A stretch of 64,000 nt of DNA from JAAYXS01 sp964550375 (lineage in GTDB: Bacteria > Planctomycetota > Phycisphaerae > UBA1845 > Fen-1342), in contig CAZJYX010000007.1 of NCBI GenBank assembly GCA_964550375.1, positions 79,766 through 143,765 on the forward strand, written 5' to 3'. Shown here in pieces: positions 55,100 to 63,949 of the stretch. Position 1 is the first letter of the stretch. Every line of letters begins with the position of its first letter. The notes under the pieces were generated by a model that had not been told where the DNA came from, made no database searches, and saw only the letters and a list, made by a program, of their open reading frames with translations. Made by a program: the position numbers and the translations under genes.

Positions 55100-55843
55100 T
55101 TACGAGTTCGCCGCACCCGCGTCAACCCGCTCCTTCTTATCCTGCGTCCGCGCGCTCGGCTCCCGCCAGAGACGCAGCGCCAGCACGCCCACCCCACCCA
55201 CCAGCAGCATGTCGGCCACATTGAACACCCACGGCCAAAGATCGCGATCGCCGATTATCTTTGTCGGAATCTTGATGAAGTCCCGCACATAGCCGACCTC
55301 ACGCGGCAGCCCTTCGACCACCCCCGGCGGCAACAGAATGCCGCCATCGCCCGGCGCCGCGGGATACTCAACCAGGCGGACAGCCCCGCCCTCCGGGCTA
55401 TCGGACTTCACGTACCAGCGCTCAATGCCGCGGGCGTCGCGCCAGGACACCAGCCGCACGTAAAGGCGGTCGTACATGTTCCCCAATGCACCCGCCAGGA
55501 TGGCCGCCAAGGCAGTTTGCAGCACCCAGCTGCGGGCCGGACTCTGCGCGAACATCACGAAGACCAGCACGAGCGCCACCCCCGAAGCCAGTAGAAAAAG
55601 CGTGGTCTGCCCGCCGCCGATCCCGAACAGCGCCCCATCGTTCATCATCGTCTGGAATTCAAGCAGTTTCGGAATGAGTACCCGCCGCCCACCCTGTCGC
55701 AACGTCTCGAAGGCCCAGTCTTTGGACCACAGGTCGAGCACCAGGCCCACGACCGCCAAACCCCAGAAACGCAGGTGCGCCGCAAAGCTCGTCAAGGCAT
55801 GCTCACACGCCGGCGCTGCCGCACCGCCAGTGTCATCTGACAC
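55100..55843 (-). CDS. lspA: Lipoprotein signal peptidase
   Basis: Signal peptidase II, which cleaves the signal of diacylglyceryl-modified prolipoproteins in the inner membrane. It has four hydrophobic segments and the two catalytic aspartates: LAGALGNMYDRL and WVFNVADMLLVGG (FNxAD). About 75 residues lie between them, against about 20-25 usually; the extra part (YVKSDSPEGGAVRLVEYPAA) precedes the conserved VRDFI. The start is unclear: GTG 55843 or TTG 55795, neither with a strong ribosome site. It follows the DksA-like gene by 58 bases. The many lipoproteins of this window would be its substrates. Confidence 0.85.
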   Translation of the reverse strand: MSDDTGGAAAPACEHALTSFAAHLRFWGLAVVGLVLDLWSKDWAFETLRQGGRRVLIPKLLEFQTMMNDGALFGIGGGQTTLFLLASGVALVLVFVMFAQSPARSWVLQTALAAILAGALGNMYDRLYVRLVSWRDARGIERWYVKSDSPEGGAVRLVEYPAAPGDGGILLPPGVVEGLPREVGYVRDFIKIPTKIIGDRDLWPWVFNVADMLLVGGVGVLALRLWREPSARTQDKKERVDAGAANS

Positions 55844-55901
55844 TCGGCCCGCAGCCGACTTGGACGGCCTGGTTGTTTGCTGGGGCGCCAACGATGCCAA
55901 C

Positions 55902-56552
55902 CTAACGCTGCTTGCCGGTTTCCTGGGCAAGCACGTATTCGTAGCAGTACTTGGCCCACGGGTTGGCCTTAAGCCGTGCCTTGCCGATCGGCTTGCCGGT
56001 AGCCATGCAGATGCCGTAAGTCCCGTTGCGGATGCGCGCCAGGGCCTCGTCGATTTCCAGCAGAGTCGCGCGGCCACCCTCGATCAAGCCCAGTGTGAAC
56101 TCCAACTCGTAGTTGTCCGTGCCCAGATCCGCCATGTGAATCGGCATACTCGACAGATCCCCGGCCGCGTTCTGCCGGCTGTCCCGCAGCGCCTCATCAC
56201 GCATCGTGTGCACGTCCCTCGTTAACTGCGCCCGCTTATCCAGCAGCATCTCGCGAAACTGCTCAATGTCACGACTACTGAGCATGCTCCTCTGACGTGC
56301 AGTCTGCGGCTTGCCCTCGTTGCTGCGCGGCTTGGCCACCTTCGCCTTGGTGCCAGTCCGGGCAGTGACGCGTGGCTTGCTTGCTTTCTGCTTCGCGGCC
56401 GGACTGGAACGCACCTTCTTCTTCGCCTTGCCGGCAGACTCGGCGCCGCTGGCAGCCTTCCGAGCAGTCGACTTCGTCCCCACCCGAGCGGCCTTGGCCG
56501 GGCCACGGGCCTTCTTCGTCGCTTTGCGTGCAGTTGTCTTCTTCTTGGCCAC
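55902..56552 (-). CDS. TraR/DksA-family protein with lysine-rich N-terminal tail
   Basis: A 216-residue protein from GTG 56552, with AGGTGGTGAG upstream. The first 85 residues are Lys/Ala-rich (AKKKTTARKATKKARGPAK), like a histone tail. The rest follows the TraR/DksA fold: EQFREMLLDKRAQLTRDVHT coiled coil, DNYELEFTLGLIEGGRATLL, then IDEALARIRNGTYGICMATG, PIGKARLKANPWAKYCYEYV. Only two of the four zinc-finger cysteines remain (YGIC and KYC). DksA proteins bind the RNA polymerase secondary channel. The tail suggests DNA or RNA binding as well. Confidence 0.82.
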   Translation of the reverse strand: MAKKKTTARKATKKARGPAKAARVGTKSTARKAASGAESAGKAKKKVRSSPAAKQKASKPRVTARTGTKAKVAKPRSNEGKPQTARQRSMLSSRDIEQFREMLLDKRAQLTRDVHTMRDEALRDSRQNAAGDLSSMPIHMADLGTDNYELEFTLGLIEGGRATLLEIDEALARIRNGTYGICMATGKPIGKARLKANPWAKYCYEYVLAQETGKQR

Positions 56553-56773
56553 GAGTGCTCACCACCTAATTCGCGCGCCAACCGCGAACCAACGCGGCCC
56601 GCGGCAAGACATCAAGGCCGACACGCGAGCGCAAAACGCTAGCGTATTCGGCCTAGCCCCGTTATCATATGGCTCCATGGCGATGAAGTCAATGATAAGC
56701 CCCGGCAGACCGGCCCGTGTTGCTGTAACATACTGTCACACAACAGCTTGCATGACAGTCGCGCCGGCTGATT

Positions 56774-57805
56774 TCACCCCGCGCTGCCGGGTTCGCCTGT
56801 CACCACCCGCCAGCGATGCAGCAGCCGCACCGCCGCGCCCGAGTCCAACGCTTCCCGAGCGCGCTGTGCTCCCCCCGCCCAGTCGTCAGCCAGACCGGCC
56901 ACCCACAGAGCCGCGGCCGCGTTGAACACCACCGCGTCGCGCGCCGGCCCCGGCGCCCCGGCCAGCACATCCTCAATAACCCGCGCACTCTCGGCCGGGT
57001 TCCTGACGAACAGCGCGTCCAGCCGCGCCGGGGGAACGTTCACCACGCTCCCATCCACCTCCTCCATGCGCAAGTCCAAGCCGTCCCAGCGCGCCACCCG
57101 GCTTGGGCCCGAGATGCTCAGATCACACAGGCCGTCCAGCCCATGCACCACCATCGCGCGTTCCGCCCCCAGCAAGCGCAGCGCGGAGACCATCGTTGTC
57201 ACCAGCTCCGGCCGACTGACGCCCAGCAACTGCCGGCGCACCCCAGCCGGGTTAGTCAGCGGCCCGACCAGGTTGAAGATCGTGCGGAACTTCAGCTCCG
57301 CCCGTGTGGGGGCGGCATGTCGCATGGCCGGATGCAGCCGGGCGGCGTAGAGGAATGCCACCCGGCACTCGCGCAGGCTTCGCTCCAGTGCCGGCGCGTC
57401 GGCCTCCACGTTAACACCCAGAGCCGCCAGTCCCTCCGCCGAGCCGCTTGGTCGGCGATTGCTGCGATTGCCGTGCTTGGCGACCGTCGCCCCCGCCGCT
57501 GCCGCCACGATCGCCACTGCGGTAGAGATATTGAACGTGGGCAGCCCGTCCCCGCCCGTGCTGCACGTGTCGATGGCGGTCACGCCCGGCGGCACGCGCA
57601 CCGGCGTCACCCGGGAGCGCATGCTCTCCGCCACCCCCACGATCTCGTCGAGAGTCTCACCCTTGGTGCTCAGGGCAGCCAGAACGGCCGCCAGCGGCAC
57701 CGGCCCGACCGCGCCGTCCATGATACGCTCGAACAGACCGCGCGCCTCCAGCCGAGTCAGGTTCTCACGGGCCGTCAGCTTCGCCAGAAGGTCGGCTATC
57801 TCCAC
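56774..57805 (-). CDS. trpD: Anthranilate phosphoribosyltransferase
   Basis: A 343-residue enzyme that joins anthranilate and PRPP in tryptophan synthesis. The family motifs are DTCSTGGDGLPTFNISTAVA (PRPP site, about 79-98), KHGNRSNRRPSGSAEGLAAL (anthranilate/Mg region), FRTIFNLVGPLTNPA and MVVHGLDGLCDLSISGPSRV. In KHGNRS the next residues (NRRPSGSAE) are as expected for the KHGNRxxSSxxGSAD block, with minor changes. GTG 57805 has AGGAG 6 bases upstream and overlaps the end of galK by 10 bases. No other trp genes are near. Confidence 0.94.
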   Translation of the reverse strand: MEIADLLAKLTARENLTRLEARGLFERIMDGAVGPVPLAAVLAALSTKGETLDEIVGVAESMRSRVTPVRVPPGVTAIDTCSTGGDGLPTFNISTAVAIVAAAAGATVAKHGNRSNRRPSGSAEGLAALGVNVEADAPALERSLRECRVAFLYAARLHPAMRHAAPTRAELKFRTIFNLVGPLTNPAGVRRQLLGVSRPELVTTMVSALRLLGAERAMVVHGLDGLCDLSISGPSRVARWDGLDLRMEEVDGSVVNVPPARLDALFVRNPAESARVIEDVLAGAPGPARDAVVFNAAAALWVAGLADDWAGGAQRAREALDSGAAVRLLHRWRVVTGEPGSAG

Positions 57806-58998
57806 GGGCCACTCCTCAAACGTGCGTTGACATGGGCGTGGGAACCCGCGCGGATCCGCATCAAATGCCCCATGCGCTCGGGCCCGTTGTAGCCCTCCCG
57901 TAGCGCGCGCTCGATCGAACCCACGGCCTCACTTCGCACCAGCGCAACCACGCACCCGCCGAAGCCGCCACCGGTCAGGCGAACGCCCAGCACGCCCGGC
58001 AGACGGCCCACGATCGCAACTAGTTCATCGACTTCCGCGCACGAGGCTTCGTAGTCATCCCGCAGCGATTCGTGCGCCACCCTCATCAGGCGGCCAAACT
58101 CCGCCAGGTCTGCCCGGCGCAGCGCGGCCGCCGCCGCCAGCACACGCCCATTCTCTGTAACAACATGCCGCGCTCGACGTGCTGACAGCGCATCCAGCCC
58201 GGACCACGCCCGGCGCAAGAATTGCTCGTCCACGTCACGCAGGGCCCGCACGCTCGGATCGTGACTGCGGAAGTGCGCCACGGCGGCGGCGCACTCCCGG
58301 CGGCGCTGGCCGTAGGCACTGCCGGCCAATTCGTGCCGAACGCCGGAATCAATCACGACGATCTCGTGCTCGCCCAGTGGCAGCGGCACGTGCTCGCCGA
58401 CCAGGTTGCGGCAATCCAGCAACAGGGCGTGGTCGCGCCGGGCAGCCAGGGCCGCATACTGGTCCATGGGGCCGCACGGTACGCCGGCGAAGCCGTGCTC
58501 GGCCGCGCGACAGGCAGCGGCCAATTCGGCCAACGACGGTTGGCCGCCGCCCAGGGCTTGCAGCCCAACCGCCAGCGCCACGGTCAAGGCGGCCGAACTG
58601 GACAGGCCGCCGCCTGCTGGCACATCGCTCTCAATGAACCCATCGAAGCTGTGCAGTGGAACACCCCGCCTTTGCAGCTCCACCGCCACGCCGGCAATGT
58701 AGCTGGTCCAACGCGGATGCCGGCCCGGATCCCACTCGTCCAGCCGCCAGGCTTGCTCCTCGGCCAGGTTGGCCGAGTATACACGCACACGCACCGGATC
58801 GCGCAAGCCGGCGCGCCCCCCGGACACGAAGGCCAGCCCAACCGCGGTACGCATACCCGTAGCGATGGGCAGGACGTAACCCTCGTTATAGTCGGTATGC
58901 TCACCGATCAGATTGACGCGCCCGGGAGCTTCGGCCACGACCTGGCAGGCATGCCCGAAGCGCGCCGCGAACGCCGCCCCCAGACGCTCAGGCGACAT
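57796..58998 (-). CDS. galK: Galactokinase
   Basis: A 400-residue GHMP kinase that phosphorylates galactose at C1 in the Leloir pathway. The galactokinase signature GRVNLIGEHTDYNEGYVLP is at about 26-44. The GHMP ATP loop is DVPAGGGLSSSAALTVALAV, with GPMDQYAALAARRDHALLLD and the C-terminal RLTGGGFGGCVVALV following. ATG 58998 (MSPERLGAAF) overlaps the end of the preceding membrane protein gene. The end overlaps trpD. GalT or GalE genes are not in the window. Confidence 0.93.
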   Translation of the reverse strand: MSPERLGAAFAARFGHACQVVAEAPGRVNLIGEHTDYNEGYVLPIATGMRTAVGLAFVSGGRAGLRDPVRVRVYSANLAEEQAWRLDEWDPGRHPRWTSYIAGVAVELQRRGVPLHSFDGFIESDVPAGGGLSSSAALTVALAVGLQALGGGQPSLAELAAACRAAEHGFAGVPCGPMDQYAALAARRDHALLLDCRNLVGEHVPLPLGEHEIVVIDSGVRHELAGSAYGQRRRECAAAVAHFRSHDPSVRALRDVDEQFLRRAWSGLDALSARRARHVVTENGRVLAAAAALRRADLAEFGRLMRVAHESLRDDYEASCAEVDELVAIVGRLPGVLGVRLTGGGFGGCVVALVRSEAVGSIERALREGYNGPERMGHLMRIRAGSHAHVNARLRSGPWR

Positions 58999-59998
58999 CC
59001 TGATCCTGCGCCACACCGGCCGCGCGGGCCCGCAGCGCCGGCATCATGCTGGCGATCTCCTGCGCATAGCGACTGTTCGGAAACTCGCGCATGATGCGGT
59101 CGCCGATGCTCACCGCCTTGCTGAACGCCTTGTCGGTGACGGCCAGGCTGAACTGCACGCCGAGCTGGAACAGCTTGGCCTTGAAAACCCCGCGCGCCGA
59201 TTCCTTCAGCACGGCGACCTCGTTGTCGCTCAGGTACTGGTCGAGCTCAAACAGCAGCCGGTGGGCCACGTCGACGTTCTGCGTGCGTACGGCCTCATCG
59301 TACTCCTTGAGCAGCCGCCGCTTGTGCTGCTGCCGGCGCAGCTCAAGCTCACGCGGCAGCGCGGCGATGCGCGGCTCGTCCGGGAAGAGTATCTTGAGCC
59401 GCGCGCTGTCACTCTGCGCCTGCTCCCACTTCTGCTGACTGCACAACTTGTCGAAACGACGCAGGGCCGCTTCGATCTTCTCCTCCTTGGTGGCCTGGCG
59501 GGCGTGCTCCACCTCCTCGCGCAGTCGGGCGGCCTCGTCACGCAGCCCCAACTCCTCGCTAAGATCCTGGATGAAACGCTCGGCGCTCTGCCAATCCTGC
59601 CGGACGATGGCGCTCTGAATCGTGTCGCGCAGATACTCGTAGTCCTTCTCGCGGTATACGATGCGCTTGGCCCAGTCGGACAGGGAGCTGTTCTCCGCAA
59701 TCGTATGCGTGTACTCAGTCTGCCGACGCAGTAGCTCGCTCAGGTCCAGTTGCATGCCGTAACTGCGATGCGCCGTGTTAACCAGCTTGTGCGTCAGCGT
59801 GAGCTGCGCGTACAGCAGTACGCCCAGCGCCAGCGCCACGAAGCCGGCCGCTACGATGCCCAGACCCCACAAGTGGTCCGCCGACCAGAGCTCGCTGAGC
59901 CCATAGCCCATCAGTGTCAGCGCCGCCAGCGTGCAGACCACCAACGCCGTCTTGCCGAACAAACGCACGCCGCGAAACGGAGGCGGGATCGTCGCCAT
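58988..59998 (-). CDS. Membrane protein with helical repeat domain, unknown
   Basis: A 336-residue protein. Two membrane segments (LFGKTALVVCTLAALTLMGY and LWGLGIVAAGFVALALGVLL) at about 13-65 are followed by a long cytoplasmic or periplasmic helical region. It has TPR-like helices and coiled coil (WQSAERFIQDLSEELGLRDE, QQKWEQAQSDSARLKILFPD, AFSKAVSIGDRIMREFPNSR). No family name is recognised. The stop overlaps galK, so it leads the galK-trpD transcript. Confidence 0.65.
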   Translation of the reverse strand: MATIPPPFRGVRLFGKTALVVCTLAALTLMGYGLSELWSADHLWGLGIVAAGFVALALGVLLYAQLTLTHKLVNTAHRSYGMQLDLSELLRRQTEYTHTIAENSSLSDWAKRIVYREKDYEYLRDTIQSAIVRQDWQSAERFIQDLSEELGLRDEAARLREEVEHARQATKEEKIEAALRRFDKLCSQQKWEQAQSDSARLKILFPDEPRIAALPRELELRRQQHKRRLLKEYDEAVRTQNVDVAHRLLFELDQYLSDNEVAVLKESARGVFKAKLFQLGVQFSLAVTDKAFSKAVSIGDRIMREFPNSRYAQEIASMMPALRARAAGVAQDQDVA

Positions 59999-60199
59999 AG
60001 CTCACCTGTGTGCTCGTGCCACCTCAACGACGCGCTGCCGCGCAACCCGGCAGCCACACCGGACCACGCGCGCCATTGCCGCCCGCCAACGGCGCACCCA
60101 ACTTCAACATGTTCAGCACATTAACGTAGCGCCGGGCGGCGAATTGGTCAAACAAGCGACGCGACGAAGCCCCGGCGTCACCGCGCCCCTGCATGCCTG

Positions 60200-61012
60200 T
60201 CAGACGAGTGAACCAGTGTCCTCGTCGCTGGTGTTGTCGCCACCGCCGGACGAGTTGTCCGTGTCCCCGTCGGTCGAGTCATTCTCCGGCACCGTGAAAA
60301 TCGGCCGCAGCGCGTCTTTCAGCAGCGTCACGAAATCCTGCGAACTGAACCCGACTGTCAGTGCCGCGAAGACCGTCCTGGACATCTGCTCGGCCCAGCG
60401 CGCCACGAAGCGCCGCTCATCCGGCGTCGTGGTCGTCTGAGATCGTGCCTCGATCTTCGGCAGCCGCCCAATCGCCCCCGAGCCGTCCCGCGTCTCGTAG
60501 CTCGCCGCGGTCGTCACCAACTGCGACCGGCTGTCCGTCTTGCTGCTGTACGTGGATGTGTTGCCCGACGTGCCCGAGGTGCCCGACGTGCCCTGAAGCT
60601 GGTCGCGCAGCCGCAGCAAGTCCTCGATGCTCATGCCGGACCCGCTGGTGCTGCTCCCGGTCGTGCCGCTTAGCCCATCGATCAGACCACTCAGATCACC
60701 CGAGCTGCCGAGCCCGTACTGCGTCACCAGGTTCAGCAGACTGCTGAAGTCCAAGCCGCCCGTGCTAGTGCCTGACGCTGTCTCAAGACCGTCGAGCGTC
60801 CCGCCCGGCTGACCCGATCGGGGATTGGTGACGCGCGCCTGAATGTAGGCCTGATGCCGCGCCCGGGCCGCCGTTACCCACGTGCTCGGCGCACCTTGCT
60901 CCGTACTGGCCGAACCGCTCGTCGCCGTAAGTGTGTCGGCGATACTCTGTCCCCACCCCACTGCCGGCCAAAGCACAGCCACCACGACCGCCACAACCCA
61001 AATACCTCTCAT
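60200..61012 (-). CDS. Secreted Ser/Thr/Gly-rich protein, unknown
   Basis: A 270-residue exported protein. ATG 61012 has AGGTG 6 bases upstream, and the signal peptide is MRGIWVVAVVVAVLWPAVGWG. The mature part is low in complexity: Gly/Ser/Thr-rich repeats (LQGTSGTSGTSGNTST, GTTGSSTSGSGMSIEDLLR), one helical block (RRFVARWAEQMSRTVFAALT) and an acidic end (TDNSSGGGDNTSDEDTGSLV). It could be a cell-surface or extracellular protein. No known domain is visible. Confidence 0.6.
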   Translation of the reverse strand: MRGIWVVAVVVAVLWPAVGWGQSIADTLTATSGSASTEQGAPSTWVTAARARHQAYIQARVTNPRSGQPGGTLDGLETASGTSTGGLDFSSLLNLVTQYGLGSSGDLSGLIDGLSGTTGSSTSGSGMSIEDLLRLRDQLQGTSGTSGTSGNTSTYSSKTDSRSQLVTTAASYETRDGSGAIGRLPKIEARSQTTTTPDERRFVARWAEQMSRTVFAALTVGFSSQDFVTLLKDALRPIFTVPENDSTDGDTDNSSGGGDNTSDEDTGSLV

Positions 61013-61062
61013 GAGCACACCTCGATTGCGCTTCCGCTAATACTCGCCGCGCACTTCTTCCG

Positions 61063-61071
61063 TATTATACT
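61063..61071 (+). promoter_or_regulatory. Candidate -10 region before the lipoprotein gene
   Basis: TATTATACT (61063-61071) contains a TATACT hexamer in an AT patch about 60 bases before ATG 61129. No clear -35 is seen at the right distance, so it is tentative. Confidence 0.25.
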
Positions 61072-61128
61072 CTAAATCGGCTCGCAATGCTGAGGGAGCC
61101 AGTCTTGCCTATCGCGCGGAGCGCCAGT

Positions 61129-62220
61129 ATGCCCCTAGCGCCGCCACCAAAACGATCCCGGCAACTCGCCGCCACGCTCTATCTTCTTGTCATCACAACG
61201 CTTACAGCCTGCGACCACCCCGCCGAAACGACCCGCCGCGGCCTTTCCCTGCCCGAAGGATCTATCATCGCAGTTATAGGCCCACCAGAATCCTGCAGCC
61301 ATTCCAAGGCCGTCGCCGGCGGCGCCCGCCGATATTGCGACCGCTACCCGAACATCAATTGCCTCGTCGTCACCCCCAAGAACCAGCGCCCCGACAGCCT
61401 CCGCCAAGCCGTGACCCAGGCACTATCAGCCCAGCCCCGCGGACTCTGCCTACACCTCGAGGACGCTAATGCCGTCGAAGCCGTCGCCGAACTGCTCGAT
61501 CCACGCGATTTCATCCTGGTAACGATGAACCGGCCCGCACCCCAATTACGACCGTACGGCCACGTCGGCGTAGCCCGCGCCGAAGCAGCCGAACTGCTCG
61601 GCCGCAGCTTGCCCAACCTCCTGCCCCAGGCCGTCGACACCCTCGGACGTGAGCGCACCGAACGCAGCTACATCCTCGTGCATGAACGTACCCGCGACCA
61701 GGACGCCGCCGACTGCTACGTCCGCTTCTCCGCTGCGGCCCCCGGCCGGCCCGCCTTCTCCCTCCTGCGGGAAGTCGACACGGCCGCCGAAGGCCTGCCC
61801 CCCCGCGACGCCATCACCACTCTGCTCGAACAGTTCCGCACGGCCGAGCTGGTCATAACACTCAACCCTGAGCCCTGGCTCTCGCTCCAGCCGCGCCTGC
61901 GCTTGCCGGCGCATAACAAGTTCGCCACCCTCAGCGCCGCCCCGCGACTCTGGCCTCGCCTGCACGCCGGCGAGGCCGCCGCCCTCGTGGGACCGCTCGA
62001 CGGCGAGCTCGGCTACGCCGCGGCCGAACTGGTCGTCCAGGGACTGCTCGCAGTACCCGACGCCACCCGACAGCTTGCCATCCGCTGCGAACTGGTGACG
62101 CGCGACTCCCTCGCCGACTTCGTCGAACGCTACGCCGCCGCCGCCGTGCTCGATATCGCCGACCTGATGCCCCTGCCCCCGCCGGCCCCAACCACCCCCG
62201 ACCAGCCCAGCGAACCCTGA
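61129..62220 (+). CDS. Lipoprotein with periplasmic-binding-protein-like fold
   Basis: A 363-residue lipoprotein. ATG 61129 has GGAG 7 bases upstream, and the signal ends in LLVITTLTACDHP (modified Cys about 28). The mature part alternates strand and helix like sugar-binding proteins of the RbsB/LacI fold: EGSIIAVIGPPESCSHSKAV, LRQAVTQALSAQPRGLCLHL, FILVTMNRPAPQLRPYGHVG, and VGVARAEAAELLGRSLPNLL. No transporter genes adjoin, so it may be a sensor or an orphan binding protein. The ligand is unknown. Confidence 0.62.
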   Translation: MPLAPPPKRSRQLAATLYLLVITTLTACDHPAETTRRGLSLPEGSIIAVIGPPESCSHSKAVAGGARRYCDRYPNINCLVVTPKNQRPDSLRQAVTQALSAQPRGLCLHLEDANAVEAVAELLDPRDFILVTMNRPAPQLRPYGHVGVARAEAAELLGRSLPNLLPQAVDTLGRERTERSYILVHERTRDQDAADCYVRFSAAAPGRPAFSLLREVDTAAEGLPPRDAITTLLEQFRTAELVITLNPEPWLSLQPRLRLPAHNKFATLSAAPRLWPRLHAGEAAALVGPLDGELGYAAAELVVQGLLAVPDATRQLAIRCELVTRDSLADFVERYAAAAVLDIADLMPLPPPAPTTPDQPSEP

Positions 62221-62386
62221 TCCCAGCCCACCAACCCGCCGTTCACCGTTCCCTGTTCAGTCGTCCCGCCGATTCCGACTTGCCAGCCACGCCGTTCGAT
62301 GGCAGGATGGAGGGGTTGCGGCGCGCGGCGGATGTTCGTATGAGCGCCGCGTGCTTCGTGGGGCAAGCTAATAAGGAAGCAGCGCA

Positions 62387-63607
62387 ATGACAATCACAAA
62401 GGACCGTAAGCTCACCGGCGCACAGCACATCGAACTCGTCGAGCACTACGCCGCCCACAACTACCACCCCCTGCCGGTAGTCGTGGCCCACGCCGAGGGC
62501 GTCTGGGTCGAGGATGCCGACGGCAAACGCTACATGGACATGCTCGCCGCCTATTCCGCCGTGAACTTCGGCCACCGTCCCGCCGAACTGATTGCCGCCG
62601 CCAAGGCCCAGCTCGACCGCGTCACGCTGACTTCCCGCGCATTCCACAACGACCAGCTCGGCCCACTCTGCCGCGAGTTGGCGGACCTCTGCGGCATGGA
62701 AGCCGTCCTCCCCATGAACACCGGCGCCGAAGGCGTCGAAACCGCCCTTAAAACCGCCCGCAAATGGGGTTACGTCAAGAAGGGCGTCCCCGCCGACCAG
62801 GCCAAGATCATCACCTGCAGCAACAACTTCCACGGCCGCACCACCACCATCATCAGCTTCAGCACCGACCCCGTCTGCCGCCAGGGCTTCGGACCCTTCA
62901 CCCCCGGCTTCGAAACCGTCGAATACGGCGACATCGCCGCCCTGCGCCGCGCCATTGACGCCAACACCGTCGGCTTCCTCGTCGAGCCGATCCAGGGCGA
63001 GGCCGGCATCATCATCCCGCCCGCCGGCTACCTCCAGCAGGCCCGCGACCTCTGCCGTGAGCAGCGCGTCCTCTTCATCGCCGACGAAATCCAGTCCGGC
63101 CTCGGCCGCACCGGCCGCACCTTCGCCTGCGAGCACGAAGGTGTCGTCCCCGACATGTACATCCTCGGTAAGGCCCTCGGCGGCGGCATCATGCCCATCT
63201 CCGCCGTGGTCTCATCCCGCGAAATCCTCAGCGTCTTCACCCCCGGCACGCACGGCAGCACCTTCGGCGGCAACCCGCTCGCCTGTGCCGTCGCCCGCAA
63301 GGTCGTCGAGGTACTCGCCGGCGGCAGCTACCAGCAGCGCGCCAGCGAGTTGGGCGAATACCTCATGGCCCAGTTGCGCGCCATCCGCAGCGACAAAGTC
63401 AAGGAAATCCGCGGCTGCGGCCTCTGGGTCGGCATCGAGTTCCACCGGCACGCCGGCCCCGCCCGCCAATACTGCGAGCGCCTCATGCACGAGGGCATGC
63501 TCTGCAAGGACACCCACGAGCAGACCATGCGCCTGGCCCCGCCGCTCTGCATCACCAAGGACGAAATCAACTGGGCCCTTGAACGCCTCCGCCGCGTACT
63601 GGCATAG
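62387..63607 (+). CDS. rocD: Ornithine aminotransferase
   Basis: A 406-residue PLP-dependent class III aminotransferase that converts ornithine and 2-oxoglutarate into glutamate semialdehyde. The start (TGAQHIELVEHYAAHNYHPL) is characteristic of ornithine aminotransferase. Other motifs are NTGAEGVETALKTARKWGY, NNFHGRTTTIISFS, FLVEPIQGEAGIIIPPAGYL, LFIADEIQSGLGRTG, and the PLP-lysine region ILGKALGGGIMPISAV. AAGGAAG lies 7 bases before the ATG. The length is normal. It works in arginine and ornithine breakdown or proline synthesis. Confidence 0.95.
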   Translation: MTITKDRKLTGAQHIELVEHYAAHNYHPLPVVVAHAEGVWVEDADGKRYMDMLAAYSAVNFGHRPAELIAAAKAQLDRVTLTSRAFHNDQLGPLCRELADLCGMEAVLPMNTGAEGVETALKTARKWGYVKKGVPADQAKIITCSNNFHGRTTTIISFSTDPVCRQGFGPFTPGFETVEYGDIAALRRAIDANTVGFLVEPIQGEAGIIIPPAGYLQQARDLCREQRVLFIADEIQSGLGRTGRTFACEHEGVVPDMYILGKALGGGIMPISAVVSSREILSVFTPGTHGSTFGGNPLACAVARKVVEVLAGGSYQQRASELGEYLMAQLRAIRSDKVKEIRGCGLWVGIEFHRHAGPARQYCERLMHEGMLCKDTHEQTMRLAPPLCITKDEINWALERLRRVLA

Positions 63608-63949
63608 CCGCCCGCGCCTCCGCCGCATACCGATCTGGCGACGGTGCGCCGCACGCAAGCGACCAAGCACAGGTGGACAACGTGCGCGCACCGTCCGCCA
63701 CCGCCGCCCCAGCGCCCCCCCGGACGCAATCCGATCCCCCGCGCGCCACCGCCCGTCCGCACTGTCCGCTCCGCCCCGCGCCATTGCCCGTCCGCGCCAT
63801 CCAAACCGAGCCGCGCCTGTAAAGAAGCGGTTCTTCTCAGCCCCCCCTCGCCCCCCCAACCATACCGCGGGCCGGACAAGGGCCTCGCAACCCTCACCCG
63901 GCCCGCCATAAGACCTAACCAAATACTTCGCGGCCCTCAGAACTGGCCG
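63608..63949. other. Gene-free region after rocD
   Basis: About 340 bases between rocD and the end of a minus-strand gene. It is Pro/Arg-codon-like GC-rich sequence with open frames on both strands that have no ribosome sites. A short hairpin (AAGAA-GCGG-TTCTT near 63823) is the only structure. No RNA gene was recognised. Confidence 0.45.
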
